From: Pelosinus propionicus DSM 13327
Lineage (GTDB): Bacteria; Bacillota; Negativicutes; DSM-13327
Length of the DNA: 57,239 nucleotides
Assembly (NCBI RefSeq): GCF_900114615.1
Contig: NZ_FOTS01000031.1
Location: 1-57,239 of the forward strand
Reading direction: 5' to 3'
Of the stretch, positions 1 to 9,500 are shown piece after piece (position 1 is the first letter of the stretch; the number at the start of each line of letters is the position of its first letter). The notes beneath the pieces are model-generated. The model had not been told where the DNA came from, made no database searches, and was given only the letters and a program-made list of their open reading frames with translations. The position numbers and the translations under genes are program-made.

Positions 1-189
1 TCCTATAAGTTCAAGATTAAATCCATTTTCGATAAAAATTTGATTAGGTGTTTTTCCGGTTAAATACTCTCGAACAGCTTTAACTTTAAAATCAGTATGA
101 TAGGATATGGAACGGTCAGATACTTTAATCACATTCGAATTTTTCAGTAATAGGCTTTGCTCTAAATTGTTGTACAAGATCTTGCTCAT
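1..189 (-). CDS. IS3-type transposase HTH protein (orfA-like), 3' part beyond window
   Basis: Read leftwards from an ATG at 189, 63 codons stay open to the window edge, with GGAGG at 196-200 as ribosome binding site. The start MSKILYNNLEQSLLL and a central SDRSISYHTDFKVKAVREY, followed by a GKTPNQIF segment, resemble the small helix-turn-helix proteins found as the first ORF of IS3/IS150-group elements in Clostridia and Bacilli. In that family the protein would bind the IS ends or regulate the transposase frame. Only the N-terminus is visible, so neither the second frame nor the terminal inverted repeats can be checked. It could also be a solitary remnant. Confidence 0.55.
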   Translation of the reverse strand, partial: MSKILYNNLEQSLLLKNSNVIKVSDRSISYHTDFKVKAVREYLTGKTPNQIFIENGFNLELIG

Positions 190-231
190 TATTATCCTCC
201 GAAAGATTTAATACTATTGATTATAAACTCA

Positions 232-279
232 AAAATACCCCTTGTATTGGACTTTTTCTAAAATGTCCAATACAAGGGG
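232..279 (-). terminator. Intrinsic terminator of the leftward operon
   Basis: A perfect 15-bp inverted repeat (CCCCTTGTATTGGAC at 238-252, complement at 265-279) has a 12-nt loop. Read on the minus strand it is followed by a short T run (TATTTTT). It lies just downstream of the last gene of the leftward operon (ends at 343) and separates that operon from the IS-like ORF. Confidence 0.75.
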
Positions 280-342
280 CTCAGTTCAGCTGATACGTTG
301 CGGGCTTTTTCAGTATTCAATTCTACTAACCTTTTGAAATGC

Positions 343-1746
343 TTATACATGCATTCGTTGCTGATTATTCATTGAATATCCTTCTCTTGGAACATCACGC
401 ATGTCAAATGTATTATCTTTTATTTCAATTGTATTGAGTTTTTTAACAGTTCCATAAGCTTCTTTTAATGAAAGAGTATCTCCTCTCCCTGAAAGAATCC
501 ATAATGTCTTATACCCCTGAGGTATTGAAAGAAGCTTATCTTCACCTTTGCCATCAGTAAAATACACTAATAAATTGATCTTTTTATTATTAGCATATTC
601 AAAAACCGGGTTAAACTTAGTACTGCCTCTTACATTCATTCGATCCTTTATATCCTTGACGGATTTGATAGTATAAACACGTCTAATATCACTATCGCAT
701 TCTATAATCGTAATTTCATGATTAACATTTTTCACTATACTGAGCACTTCTTTAATAGCTTGATTAAATTCTTCATCACTAATGCTTCCGCTTATGTCAA
801 GGGCAACAGCAATTTTTGCTTTATGACTATTAAGCTGTCCTCTTAAATCCAATCGATCAGGCTGCCTTCTATTTCTTCTTGTTATCGTCTTCTTTTTACT
901 GCTTTCAACAGTTCCCATTAGCCTCTTAAGATACAAATTCCAAGGCAATTCAGACTTACTATTTTTAAGTGATGTGATCATACTTTCTAAATAAGCTGGA
1001 ACAGTACCTTTTTGAGAATGATTAATAGACTTCTCCGTAAATTCTTTAAGTGTTTTTTCATCTAAATCACTAATGTCTTCCCAAATGTCATGGGTTTTTT
1101 CAGGATCGTAGTCAAGTTCTATGATTTCATCGTTATTACTATCATCTTCTACTGCATCTTCATCTTCTTCTAGTAAATCAATGGCAGTTTGAATTTCTTC
1201 TGCATAATATTCAAAGGACTCAAATGGCAAGAGTTTTAAAGAAAGATTTAAATTTACCCATTCTAAAGTTGTTGCATAGGGCGGCAAATGGTCTAAATAT
1301 GTATTTACAACTACATCCATTGCCATATTAACAGCTAATGTTCCATATTTAGTCTTATATTCTTTTGCTCTTATTAGGTGCATAGATATGATATGGAGTA
1401 TCTCGTGTTTAATTGTGCTTTCCATTTGTTTTATCGTAAGAGTTAAAAAAATGATGGGGTTAAAATAGATAACATATTTTGAACCTTTAAAATTGACGGC
1501 AGTTGGACTACTTATATCAAATCGTATTTCTCTAGACATTTGAAACAAAAAATATCCATAGAAATTATCTTTATCCTCCATAAGACTTAAAGTAACTTTA
1601 TCTACAAGACTAAAAAACTCTTCTTTAAAATCATTTGGTATATGTATCTTAGAATTATTATCTTTGTTTTCTTTTAAAAATACAGTAATTATTTTATATG
1701 CTTCTTCATAAATCCCTTTTGCAAGGGTGTCAAAATAAGTTTCCAT
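343..1746 (-). CDS. Putative metallopeptidase fused to VWA-like domain (DUF2201 family)
   Basis: 467 residues. The N-terminal half has a zinc-peptidase motif HEILH (114-118) in the context STIKHEILHIISMHL, with a downstream MAMD near 144, matching the putative metallopeptidase region of DUF2201 proteins. An acidic linker (about 190-215) precedes a C-terminal von Willebrand A-like domain with a MIDAS motif DISGSIS (317-323) and a later FTDGKG. Proteins of this type are normally encoded beside a MoxR AAA+ ATPase, as here: the ATPase gene ends 6 bp upstream, and the ATG at 1746 follows AAGGTGATG overlapping that gene's end. The family pattern suggests a metal-dependent partner loaded or remodelled by the ATPase (inference). 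The gene is AT-rich, like the whole operon. Substrate is unknown. Confidence 0.85.
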   Translation of the reverse strand: METYFDTLAKGIYEEAYKIITVFLKENKDNNSKIHIPNDFKEEFFSLVDKVTLSLMEDKDNFYGYFLFQMSREIRFDISSPTAVNFKGSKYVIYFNPIIFLTLTIKQMESTIKHEILHIISMHLIRAKEYKTKYGTLAVNMAMDVVVNTYLDHLPPYATTLEWVNLNLSLKLLPFESFEYYAEEIQTAIDLLEEDEDAVEDDSNNDEIIELDYDPEKTHDIWEDISDLDEKTLKEFTEKSINHSQKGTVPAYLESMITSLKNSKSELPWNLYLKRLMGTVESSKKKTITRRNRRQPDRLDLRGQLNSHKAKIAVALDISGSISDEEFNQAIKEVLSIVKNVNHEITIIECDSDIRRVYTIKSVKDIKDRMNVRGSTKFNPVFEYANNKKINLLVYFTDGKGEDKLLSIPQGYKTLWILSGRGDTLSLKEAYGTVKKLNTIEIKDNTFDMRDVPREGYSMNNQQRMHV

Positions 1747-1752
1747 ACATCA

Positions 1753-2883
1753 TCACCTTATTGAACTATAAGCTTTAAAATAGGATTCTACAAACGCTTC
1801 ATTTTCTATGGCATATTTGTACACCTCAGTATAGCTATTCTTTATATCCTTTATAATTCCTATCATTAAATCTACAGGATATATTTTTAAAAAATCAATC
1901 AATCTATCAATATAATAATTTGGGTTAGAATCATCGTTTTTTATAGTTGCTTCTAAGTTTTTAAGAATATTCTTTGCGGATAAATAGAGTCTTGTATGAC
2001 TTTCGTTTTTCACTTTTTCTACAACAGATACGTGAAGAGAATTTCCAGAAAAAACATCTTCAAAAGATAGTAGTGAATGATAGTCTGATTCAACAAAACT
2101 AACAAACTCTTCTGCAATGAGTTTCCCTACATTTCCTCTTATCACATTTAAGAATACGGATCTTGGTATCGAATCCTTTTTCTTTCTATAAATCTTATAA
2201 ATGCTAGATATTCTTTCATAGCTTCTTGGAGTTGCCCTAACATCATCTTCGTTTGTTTTGTGCAAGTATTCTGGAAAGGTTGAGATAAATTCTGTAACTT
2301 TTTGCTCAATTCCGGTATCGATTGCCCAATCTAACCACTGCATATAATCAGGTTCCATGTATAACCATACAAATCTGTTTTCTTGTGCTACATCCATATC
2401 TACAACTTGATAGTCGAAATCCGAGCCATATTTGCTGGAAGGATTCATGGCCGCTACTATTCTCACATCTGCATGCAGCTTATATCCATTAATTTCTCTA
2501 TTTAATATTAGATTCATAAGTTCCTGCTGTACTGTATGTTCACAACGATTGATTTCATCGATAAATAGAAGAACTGTTTTTCCGTTCGATATTTCTTCAT
2601 CAATTTCCCTTAGCTTATTATGAACTGTATTATATACTGTAGTTCTCTTTTCTTCTTTATCGCAATTATGATTCACTTTTGTATATGAATCTATAGTTGG
2701 AAGACCACCTATTTCACCTTCTTTAAGGAGATTCCCATCAATAACAATTAAACTCCAATGATTCATATTTGCAATTTCTTTGACTAAGGCTGTTTTCCCG
2801 ATTCCGGTTTCCCCAACAATTAAAGGAACCTCTCCAGTAGCTAGCACTAAATCAACACTTTTTAATGTATCTATAAAATTCAT
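1753..2883 (-). CDS. MoxR-type AAA+ ATPase
   Basis: 376 residues from the ATG at 2883. This start has GGTGGGAG a few bases upstream, whereas the in-frame GTG at 2895 lies inside that binding site. Seen: Walker A GETGIGKT (24-31), Walker B VLLFIDEIN (D109-E110), sensor-1 region AAMNPSSKYG, and an ATP-binding core followed by a helical C-terminus. This is the MoxR/RavA-like AAA+ group that acts as chaperone or remodelling ATPase with VWA-domain partners. It is the middle gene of a three-gene operon, between a repeat protein (stop 13 bp upstream of this start) and the metallopeptidase/VWA protein, so the three products probably act as one complex. Confidence 0.88.
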   Translation of the reverse strand: MNFIDTLKSVDLVLATGEVPLIVGETGIGKTALVKEIANMNHWSLIVIDGNLLKEGEIGGLPTIDSYTKVNHNCDKEEKRTTVYNTVHNKLREIDEEISNGKTVLLFIDEINRCEHTVQQELMNLILNREINGYKLHADVRIVAAMNPSSKYGSDFDYQVVDMDVAQENRFVWLYMEPDYMQWLDWAIDTGIEQKVTEFISTFPEYLHKTNEDDVRATPRSYERISSIYKIYRKKKDSIPRSVFLNVIRGNVGKLIAEEFVSFVESDYHSLLSFEDVFSGNSLHVSVVEKVKNESHTRLYLSAKNILKNLEATIKNDDSNPNYYIDRLIDFLKIYPVDLMIGIIKDIKNSYTEVYKYAIENEAFVESYFKAYSSIR

Positions 2884-2895
2884 TATATCTCCCAC

Positions 2896-3705
2896 CTATT
2901 TTATCTTCAGCTTTTCATCTACCGTTATTTTTTTTGCTTTTTTACTTCCATAGTTATAAATAAACATGATTTTATCCATTGGCATAATATCACTATTTTT
3001 ATCTATAATACTACAATTTAAATAGTCTCTAACATATTTTTCTTCAACATCTTCATTTGACAGTGCTTCCTTGACTACTTGTTCTAATTCATCAATCGAA
3101 ATTTCTATATCTTGCATGACATATTTTATCACTAAAATATTTACTTTCAGAAATTCTAAGATTTTATTTTTATCTAAATCAGATATAAGGCGAATAGCCC
3201 TTTCGTCGTTCTTGACAGCGATAAGCTTTGCATTATGTGTAGGTAATTTTATATAGCGTAATGCATCGTAACTTATTGTTACTGCCTCTTCTTGCACACT
3301 TTCGCAAGGTTCTTTTATAAACTTTATTGAATCGTAATTTTTTCTGACCGCTAATAACTGCAATTCCTCACTTGGATGAGTTACATATTTTATAGCCCAG
3401 CCAGTCTGATTTATAGCTAGTTTGATTAACGCATCATTTGGATCTTTTATATACTCTAAGTTAATCCATCCATCATGTATAGCTTTTATCTTCATGTCTT
3501 CTGTAGGGTTATTTATAAATTGAATCGCTCGGCCATTATTATTAATAGCTATTTTTTGCATCTCTCTCGTTGGAGAATCGATATATTGTAATGCAAGTCC
3601 ATTTTTTTTAATAGCTAATAATTTCATCTCGTCTGTAGGATGATCTATATATGCGATAGCATTGGGATTATCCTTTATCATTTCAATAAGCTTTGATTGT
3701 TCCAT
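2896..3705 (-). CDS. 22-residue tandem repeat protein (DUF4116-like), first gene of MoxR/VWA operon
   Basis: 269 residues. Residues 23-176 are seven back-to-back 22-residue repeats with the pattern P-[ST]-x-[ED]-x4-A-[IV]-x5-A-[IL]-x-[YF]-[IV], for example PTREMQKIAINNNGRAIQFI. The pattern predicts paired short helices stacking into a solenoid, as in DUF4116-type repeats. A non-repeat C-terminal domain (177-269) follows, with a basic tail. No signal peptide or membrane segment. A weak site AGGT lies about 12 nt before the ATG. Heading an operon with a MoxR ATPase and a peptidase/VWA protein, it is a candidate recognition or scaffold subunit (inference). No function is established. Confidence 0.8.
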   Translation of the reverse strand: MEQSKLIEMIKDNPNAIAYIDHPTDEMKLLAIKKNGLALQYIDSPTREMQKIAINNNGRAIQFINNPTEDMKIKAIHDGWINLEYIKDPNDALIKLAINQTGWAIKYVTHPSEELQLLAVRKNYDSIKFIKEPCESVQEEAVTISYDALRYIKLPTHNAKLIAVKNDERAIRLISDLDKNKILEFLKVNILVIKYVMQDIEISIDELEQVVKEALSNEDVEEKYVRDYLNCSIIDKNSDIMPMDKIMFIYNYGSKKAKKITVDEKLKIK

Positions 3706-3889
3706 AATGGTACTTTACCTCTGTTATTATTTTTTATGTAATCATTGAGTATTTTTTAAGTGAATCTAAATAGTATAATTATACCACTGTATAAAAAAAG
3801 GAGCTATCAATGCTGCTGAAATAATACTTTGCAGCCGATCGCAAGTTCTGTTCCAGCAAGTCTCTTAACTTTTTCCCAATTTTTTCCTA

Positions 3890-3918
3890 TTGAGCTTTAA
3901 AAAGAGGAATGATATAAT
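3890..3918 (+). promoter_or_regulatory. Sigma-A type promoter of ABC-F gene
   Basis: TTGAGC at 3890-3895 and a perfect TATAAT at 3913-3918 are separated by 17 bp. Transcription would start near 3925, about 25 nt before the leader peptide and 240 nt before the ABC-F start. Confidence 0.75.
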
Positions 3919-3949
3919 ATACACAAGTAAAACGATTGGAGTTGAAAAG

Positions 3950-3970
3950 ATGATTATTCTTTCTTGCTAA
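3950..3970 (+). CDS. Leader peptide MIILSC of ABC-F attenuator
   Basis: A six-codon ORF (ATG ATT ATT CTT TCT TGC TAA) follows a GGAG site at about 3938-3941. Its last codons (CTTTCTTGC, 3959-3967) are the exact complement of GCAAGAAAG at 4026-4034 and can also pair with GCAAGAA at 4111-4117. Ribosome stalling on this peptide would therefore change the fold of the leader RNA. Short leader ORFs with this logic precede many ABC-F and erm genes. The peptide sequence itself is not one I recognise. Confidence 0.6.
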   Translation: MIILSC

Positions 3971-3990
3971 TTTTAGAAGCATAATAGAGT

Positions 3991-4016
3991 GGAGAGGTAA
4001 CCCCCTCTTGTTTTAT
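3991..4016 (+). terminator. Attenuator terminator in ABC-F leader
   Basis: GGAGAGG (3991-3997) can pair with CCTCTT (4004-4009, one G-U) around a 6-nt loop and is followed by GTTTTATT. It lies 20 nt after the leader-peptide stop and before the ABC-F start, the usual place for premature termination without antibiotic. Confidence 0.5.
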
Positions 4017-4106
4017 TGTGCCTATGCAAGAAAGATACAAATTCTTTTCACTCAAAATATAGATCTTTGTCATGTCTAATCTGGGCCTGGCTTTGCTGTA
4101 TGTATG

Positions 4107-4134
4107 AGCTGCAAGAATGTACTTTCTTGCAGCT
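4107..4134 (+). promoter_or_regulatory. Perfect 11-bp hairpin in ABC-F leader
   Basis: AGCTGCAAGAA (4107-4117) and TTCTTGCAGCT (4124-4134) form a perfect stem with a 6-nt loop, 16 nt before the GGAGGG binding site at 4151-4156. Its left arm shares GCAAGAA with 4026-4032, so the leader-peptide region could pair with either. It is a good candidate for the alternative (anti-terminator or sequestering) fold. Confidence 0.55.
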
Positions 4135-4162
4135 TAATGATTTTCATACAGGAGGGTCATTT

Positions 4163-5641
4163 ATGTCTTTAATACACGTTACAAATCTGACCTTTGGTTA
4201 TGATGACAGTTATGATAATATATTTGAAAAAGTGAATTTTCAAATTGATACCGATTGGAAGTTGGGTTTCGCAGGAAGAAATGGCAGAGGGAAAACTACA
4301 TTTCTTAACTTATTGTTGGGAAAATACGAATATAGTGGCTCTATTTCAGCAAAAACGAACTTTGAATATTTTCCTTTCAAGGTGACAGAACCGAAAGATA
4401 ATACGATCGATATAATTGAAAATATCTATCCAGACTATCTTCTTTGGCAGGTCATGCGTGAATTATCGCTGTTGCAGGTTTCAGACGATGTTTTATATCG
4501 TCCTTTTGAGACACTTTCAAATGGTGAACAGACAAAAGTATTGCTTGCCACCTTGTTTCTAAAAGAAAATAGATTTTTACTGATTGACGAACCGACAAAT
4601 CATCTGGATATGCATGCAAGACAAATTGTCAGTGAATATCTAAATACCAAGCGGGGCTTTATTTTGGTATCTCACGATAGAGCGTTTCTGGATCATTGTA
4701 TTGACCATATTCTGTCAATAAATAAGACACAGATTGATATCCAAAAAGGTAACTTTTCAACTTGGTGGGAAAACAAAAAAATGCAAGATAACTTTGAACT
4801 TGCAGAAAACGAGAAACTTCGCAAAGATATTATACGTTTACAAGCTGCTGCCAAGCGCACATCGGATTGGTCAGATCAAGTAGAAAAAACTAAGTTTGGA
4901 ACGAAAGATTCAGGTTTAAGGCCGGATAGGGGGTATATAGGGCACAAATCTGCTAAGATGATGAAACGCTCTAAATCAATCGAAGCAAGACAGCGGTCAG
5001 CTATTGAAGAAAAATCCATGCTGCTTAAAAATATTGAAACTTCGGATAGACTGAAAATCTCGCAGACGGATTTTTACACAAACCGATTTGTGGAACTGCA
5101 AGATATTTCAATGTTCTATGGACAGAAAAAAGTTTGCGAGGGCGTACAATTCACGATTGAGCGAGGAGATCGAGTGGCGTTATATGGAAAAAATGGATCG
5201 GGTAAGTCGAGCCTGATTAAGTTGATTTGCGGAGAGGATATTTTTTATACAGGCACGATAAGAAAAGCAAGTCAGCTTATCATATCCTATGTTGCACAAA
5301 ATGCCTCTCACCTTAACGGAAATTTAAGCGACTATTCCAGAGATCATAAGATTGATGAAAGTATTTTTAAGGCTATCTTACGAAAATTGGATTTTTCGCG
5401 CGTTCAATTGGAAAAAGATATATCTGATTTTAGTGATGGACAGAAGAAAAAAGTTTTACTCGCGAGAAGCCTTTGTGAAAAAGCCCATTTGCATGTTTGG
5501 GATGAACCACTTAACTTTATCGATGTTATATCACGCATGCAAATAGAAGAATTATTGCTTGAATATCGCCCAACGATTCTCTTTGTAGAACATGATAGTG
5601 AGTTTTGTAAAAATATTGCAACAAAGATAATCGAACTTTGA
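4163..5641 (+). CDS. ABC-F ribosomal protection ATPase (Lsa/CplR-like)
   Basis: 492 residues from the ATG at 4163, which has GGAGGG at 4151-4156. The frame is open further upstream but has no binding site there. Two ABC domains without membrane segments: first Walker A GRNGRGKT (38-45), signature LSNGEQ, Walker B LLIDEPTNHLD and switch LVSHDR; second Walker A GKNGSGKS, signature FSDGQKKK, Walker B HVWDEPLNFID. The lysine-rich linker between them is the region that reaches the ribosomal peptidyl-transferase centre in ABC-F factors. The start MSLIHVTNLTFGYDDSYDNI and the 492-residue length fit the Lsa/CplR group, which dislodges lincosamides, streptogramin A and pleuromutilins. A leader peptide and alternative hairpins point to drug-induced attenuation. 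The exact drug range cannot be read from the sequence. Confidence 0.88.
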   Translation: MSLIHVTNLTFGYDDSYDNIFEKVNFQIDTDWKLGFAGRNGRGKTTFLNLLLGKYEYSGSISAKTNFEYFPFKVTEPKDNTIDIIENIYPDYLLWQVMRELSLLQVSDDVLYRPFETLSNGEQTKVLLATLFLKENRFLLIDEPTNHLDMHARQIVSEYLNTKRGFILVSHDRAFLDHCIDHILSINKTQIDIQKGNFSTWWENKKMQDNFELAENEKLRKDIIRLQAAAKRTSDWSDQVEKTKFGTKDSGLRPDRGYIGHKSAKMMKRSKSIEARQRSAIEEKSMLLKNIETSDRLKISQTDFYTNRFVELQDISMFYGQKKVCEGVQFTIERGDRVALYGKNGSGKSSLIKLICGEDIFYTGTIRKASQLIISYVAQNASHLNGNLSDYSRDHKIDESIFKAILRKLDFSRVQLEKDISDFSDGQKKKVLLARSLCEKAHLHVWDEPLNFIDVISRMQIEELLLEYRPTILFVEHDSEFCKNIATKIIEL

Positions 5642-5666
5642 GCAAAGACCGCTCTTCGTTTATAGA

Positions 5667-5721
5667 AAAGAGAGAAACCTTCGTCCACGGTATGCAGTGG
5701 CGAAAGCTTCTCTCTTTTTTT
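5667..5721 (+). terminator. Strong intrinsic terminator after ABC-F gene
   Basis: AAAGAGAGAA (5667-5676) pairs with TTCTCTCTTT, and inner CTTCG/CGAAAG and CCAC/GTGG segments extend the stem. A T run follows at 5715-5721. It lies 26 nt after the ABC-F stop. Confidence 0.85.
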
Positions 5722-5772
5722 CGATTCTAATTGAAGCAGTGTACTTGGAGTTCCCAAAAGACTGACAAGTCT

Positions 5773-6186
5773 TTATACGGGAACCTCCTGAGCCTGATGT
5801 GCGGTGATCCAGCTTTGACATTCACCAGGTGTGGCAGGAATGATTAAGACATTGTTGATATTAGGCATTTGATCAATTTGATTGAGAAGAACCGGGTTGG
5901 GATGAATAGCCAGTACGCTGCCGGTGTGGTCAATAGGAAAATTATTCTTGCTGGTCATAATTTTAAGTGTGACCGTACCGATTTTAAATTCAGCGGCAAG
6001 GATGGATTCTCGAATCTGAAATTGCTGCAGTTCCGTATCTTGTAGGGCGGCTTCCAGCGTATTTTTTTGTACACCAGCTAAGATGCCATGATGCGGGATA
6101 TGATAAATACATTGCCGTGTCAGCCAGATTAGGCCAGCATTAATCGCTTGCGGATGAGAGTTGTTGTTAATATAATAATATTGCAT
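5773..6186 (-). CDS. Hypothetical protein, 137 aa
   Basis: Start chosen at the ATG at 6186, because GAGGTGG (6194-6200) is 7 nt from it but only 1 nt from the in-frame ATG at 6192. The product begins MQYYYINNNSHPQAINAGLIW, is soluble, has no signal peptide or membrane segment, and ends PGECQSWITAHQAQEVPV. It has no motif I recognise. It stands alone between the ABC-F gene (convergent) and the RND operon. A coding gene is supported by length, good binding site and clean stop; the function is unknown. Confidence 0.65.
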   Translation of the reverse strand: MQYYYINNNSHPQAINAGLIWLTRQCIYHIPHHGILAGVQKNTLEAALQDTELQQFQIRESILAAEFKIGTVTLKIMTSKNNFPIDHTGSVLAIHPNPVLLNQIDQMPNINNVLIIPATPGECQSWITAHQAQEVPV

Positions 6187-6574
6187 ATTCATTCCACCTC
6201 GTATAGTCTCATAAAAATTAACAGGACTTCTTCTAAAAAAAGTATACCAAGAACCATGAATATGTCAATAATTAAAGTTCAAATCGTGTTATGAAATGTA
6301 ATTTGTGTAAATAAGACGAGTGATGAAGGGACAGATTATTGACATTTTCTTGATAGAAAATCTAATCGATCAATTTTGGCTATTATTTTAATAGGGTGTC
6401 CATATTGGGTGAAATTGATGTATCATTTAATGAAGACTACTTTTTATAATAGACATCAATCAATCCACTAGAAGCTGTGGATGATTGGTAAACGTGGTTT
6501 CGTTCCATAAGGCCTTGTTCAATAAAATCTATAATTTAATGGGATAAGAAATCTTATCTGTATTCTATCCCGGG
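6187..6574. other. Intergenic, AT-rich; hairpin at its right end
   Basis: No ORF with a binding site was seen. Near the RND stop, GATAAG (6543-6548) and CTTATC (6553-6558) form a small hairpin nested in GGGATA/TATCCC (6541-6546/6566-6571). On the minus strand this may act as a weak terminator of the RND operon, but the U run is poor. Confidence 0.35.
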
Positions 6575-9500
6575 TTATTGTGGAATTGATTTCTTGGCAT
6601 CGTTCAGTGAATTATTTTTTGTAGTTGCATCTGGCTGTGCTTTGTACCAGGTAGCATACATAACAGGCAGCACTAGTAGTGTCAATAGGGTTGCTCCCAG
6701 CAAGCCGCCGCCAATGGCAACCGCCATGGGACCCCAAAAAGCACTGAATACCAGTGGAATCATAGCTAGGATAGCAGCTGAGGCCGTCAGCATTATAGGA
6801 CGGAAGCGGAGGATGGTGGAATCTATAATGGCATCCCACAGTGACTCACCAGTCGCCAAATGCTGTTCAATCTGGTCAGTCAGAATGATCGAGTTGCGCA
6901 TAATGATACCGGACAATGCCAGAATTCCCAATTGGACCACAAAACCCATGGGGCTTCCAGTAAGCAAGAGACTGACAGCTACTCCGATAATTCCAAGCGG
7001 GGCAGTTAAGAGGGTAAGCAGCATTTTCGGTATACTTTGCAGTTGCATCATAAGCAAAATCGTAATAATGAGCATCATGGCCGGAATAGGCTCCGCCAGA
7101 AATTTGCCACTTTTCATGCTTTCCTCCGTCGTACCGTCAAATTCTATACTGTAGCCTGCAGGCAGGCTGCTTCGTAATTCCTGGAGTTCATCGTAAACTT
7201 GTGTGGTTACGTCCGTACCAGTAAGGATGGATGAAGGATTTAGTTCTGCCTGAACAATGATCATGGGGAGGAGATTACGCCGATAGATTAAGCCTTCCTC
7301 GGCATCATAACGGATGGTGGCGATTTGGTCAAGTGGAACATATTTACCGTTGCCAATGTGAATGTTGAGGTCTTTTATGTGTTCAGGACTATTTCGGTCC
7401 TCTTCCGAAAACCGGAAAACCATACCTACGGTTTTATCGCGTTCACGGAATTCAGCAATGGACGCTCCAGACAGCTGTACTTGCAGCGATGCAGCCAAAT
7501 CCTGGGAGCTGAGACCCAAAGCCCTTGCTTTTGCCTGGTCAACCTCCAGGTGCATTACTTTGCTTTTCTCATTCCAGTTGAGGTTTACATTTTGGGTAGC
7601 AGGGTGGGCAGCCATGATGGTGCGGACTTGTTCGGCGATTTGACGGATTCTTTCATGGTCTGGGCCTTTTACCCTCAGCATTACCGGATAATCAGCTGCC
7701 GGTCCGTTGAATAATATCTTGACATGTCCTTGAACGTCGGTGAATTCAGTATTTAGTAGTTGTTCAGTCTTTTGCGCCAGTTCGTTTCGGGCCTGGACAT
7801 CCTTGGCCACTATAATAAATTCGGCGAAATTCGATTTATGGAATGTTGGCTCAAAACTTAGCACAAAGCGGGGAGCTCCTTCACCCACGTGATAGGTGTA
7901 GTAAGAAATATTCGGGTCACCGTCCAATTTATCGGCAAACTGGAGGGCCACTTTCTCCGTGTTGATGACGGATGCTCCTTCCTGTAATTTCAGCTGGACG
8001 ATGACTTCTGGCCGGCTGGAGGCAGGGAAGAACTCCTGTTTTACCAATCCCAACAGAGCTATGGAACCGATAAATGCAGCGGCAGTAACGGCCAGTACCG
8101 TTTTGCGGTGATACATGCACCATAGTAAGATGCGTTTAAAGTGGCGATAGAACGAGGTATCATAGAGGTTGGGGTGCGCATGGGTTTTGACTGTTTGCTG
8201 TGTTGGTTTTATTTTAAGAAGCAAGTAGCCGAGCAGTGGCGTTACTGTTACGGCAGCCATCCAGGAAACAACAAGAGCAAAGAATACAACCCAGAAGAGA
8301 GTGATGCAAAACTCGGAGGCAGAACCCTTAGAAAAAGCGATGGGTATAAATCCGGCGCAGGTAACCAGCGTACCAGTCAGCATGGGAAACGCGGTGGCCT
8401 TATAAGCATAGCAGGCAGCATCAAAGCGGCTCCAGCCTTGCTCCAGCTTGACGATCATCATTTCAATAGCGATAATAGCATCATCGACCAACAGACCAAG
8501 TGCGATAATTAGAGCGCCCAGTGAGATACGCTGTAGGTCGATGCCTGTCAGATACATCAGAGTAAAAGTAATGGCGATAACTAGTGGTACAGTTAGCGCC
8601 ACGACTACACCGGACCGAAAGCCAAGGCTGGCAAAGCTTACGATTAAGACGATGACGATGGCTTCGGCCAGAGATTTAACAAATTCGTCGATGGAGGATT
8701 CCACGACTTTTGGTTGATTGACAGTTTGATTGATTTCAAGGCCTGCGGGCAGCTCTTGTTTGATTTGGGAGAGAGCAGTATCGAGATTTTTACCCAGTGT
8801 CAAAATGTTTCCTCCAGGCTCCATAGCCAGCGAAATGCCGATGGCTGGCTGACCATTATAGAACATTTTCGGATCAGCCGGCTCGGCATAGGCGCGTGTT
8901 ACCACGGCAATATCCCCCAGTTGAAAGGTGCGGCCACCAACCTGAATGGGCGTCGTTTGAACATCTTCCAGATTTTCAAACATGCCGCTAATTCGCAAAT
9001 GCACATTGTCAGATGCCGTTTCCAACATGCCGGCAGCGACCATGGCATTCTGCTCCTGCAGGGCAGCTGTAATTATAGAAGGATCAATACCTAAGCGAGC
9101 TAGCTTGCTATTTTCTATTTCAATGTAGATTTGTTCTGTTTGTACCCCCAAGAGCTGGACTTTGCGTACACTGGGAATGCCCAGCAGAATGCGGCGAATT
9201 TTTTCGGATTTCTCCCGCATTTCTTCATAAGTGTAACCATCTCCGGTCAATGTGTAGACGACGCCGTATACTTCATCGAAGCGGTCATTAAAGTTAGGAT
9301 CCAAAACGCCTGCAGGGAGGGCGCTCCTGATATCATTCACCATATTACGGGCTTCCAACCATCTGGCCCGGATTTCTTTAGGAGACACTTGCTCATTGAG
9401 ATTGACATAAATCACCGTTTGCCCCGGTGTAGAGTAACTCTTGAGATAGTCAATCCCTGGAAGATCCTGTAGTTTTTTTTCAATTTTATCTGTGACCTGT

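Noticed and set aside
2896-3705. CRISPR or DNA tandem repeats in the repeat-protein gene
   Set aside because: The 66-bp period exists at protein level only; the DNA copies are diverged and have no unique spacers.
4016-4162. Upstream extension of the ABC-F gene
   Set aside because: The frame is open but has no binding site and covers the attenuator hairpins; the ATG at 4163 has GGAGGG and gives the family N-terminus.
6594-7154. Rightward 186-codon frame inside the RND gene
   Set aside because: It is antisense to a strongly conserved pump sequence and has no binding site.
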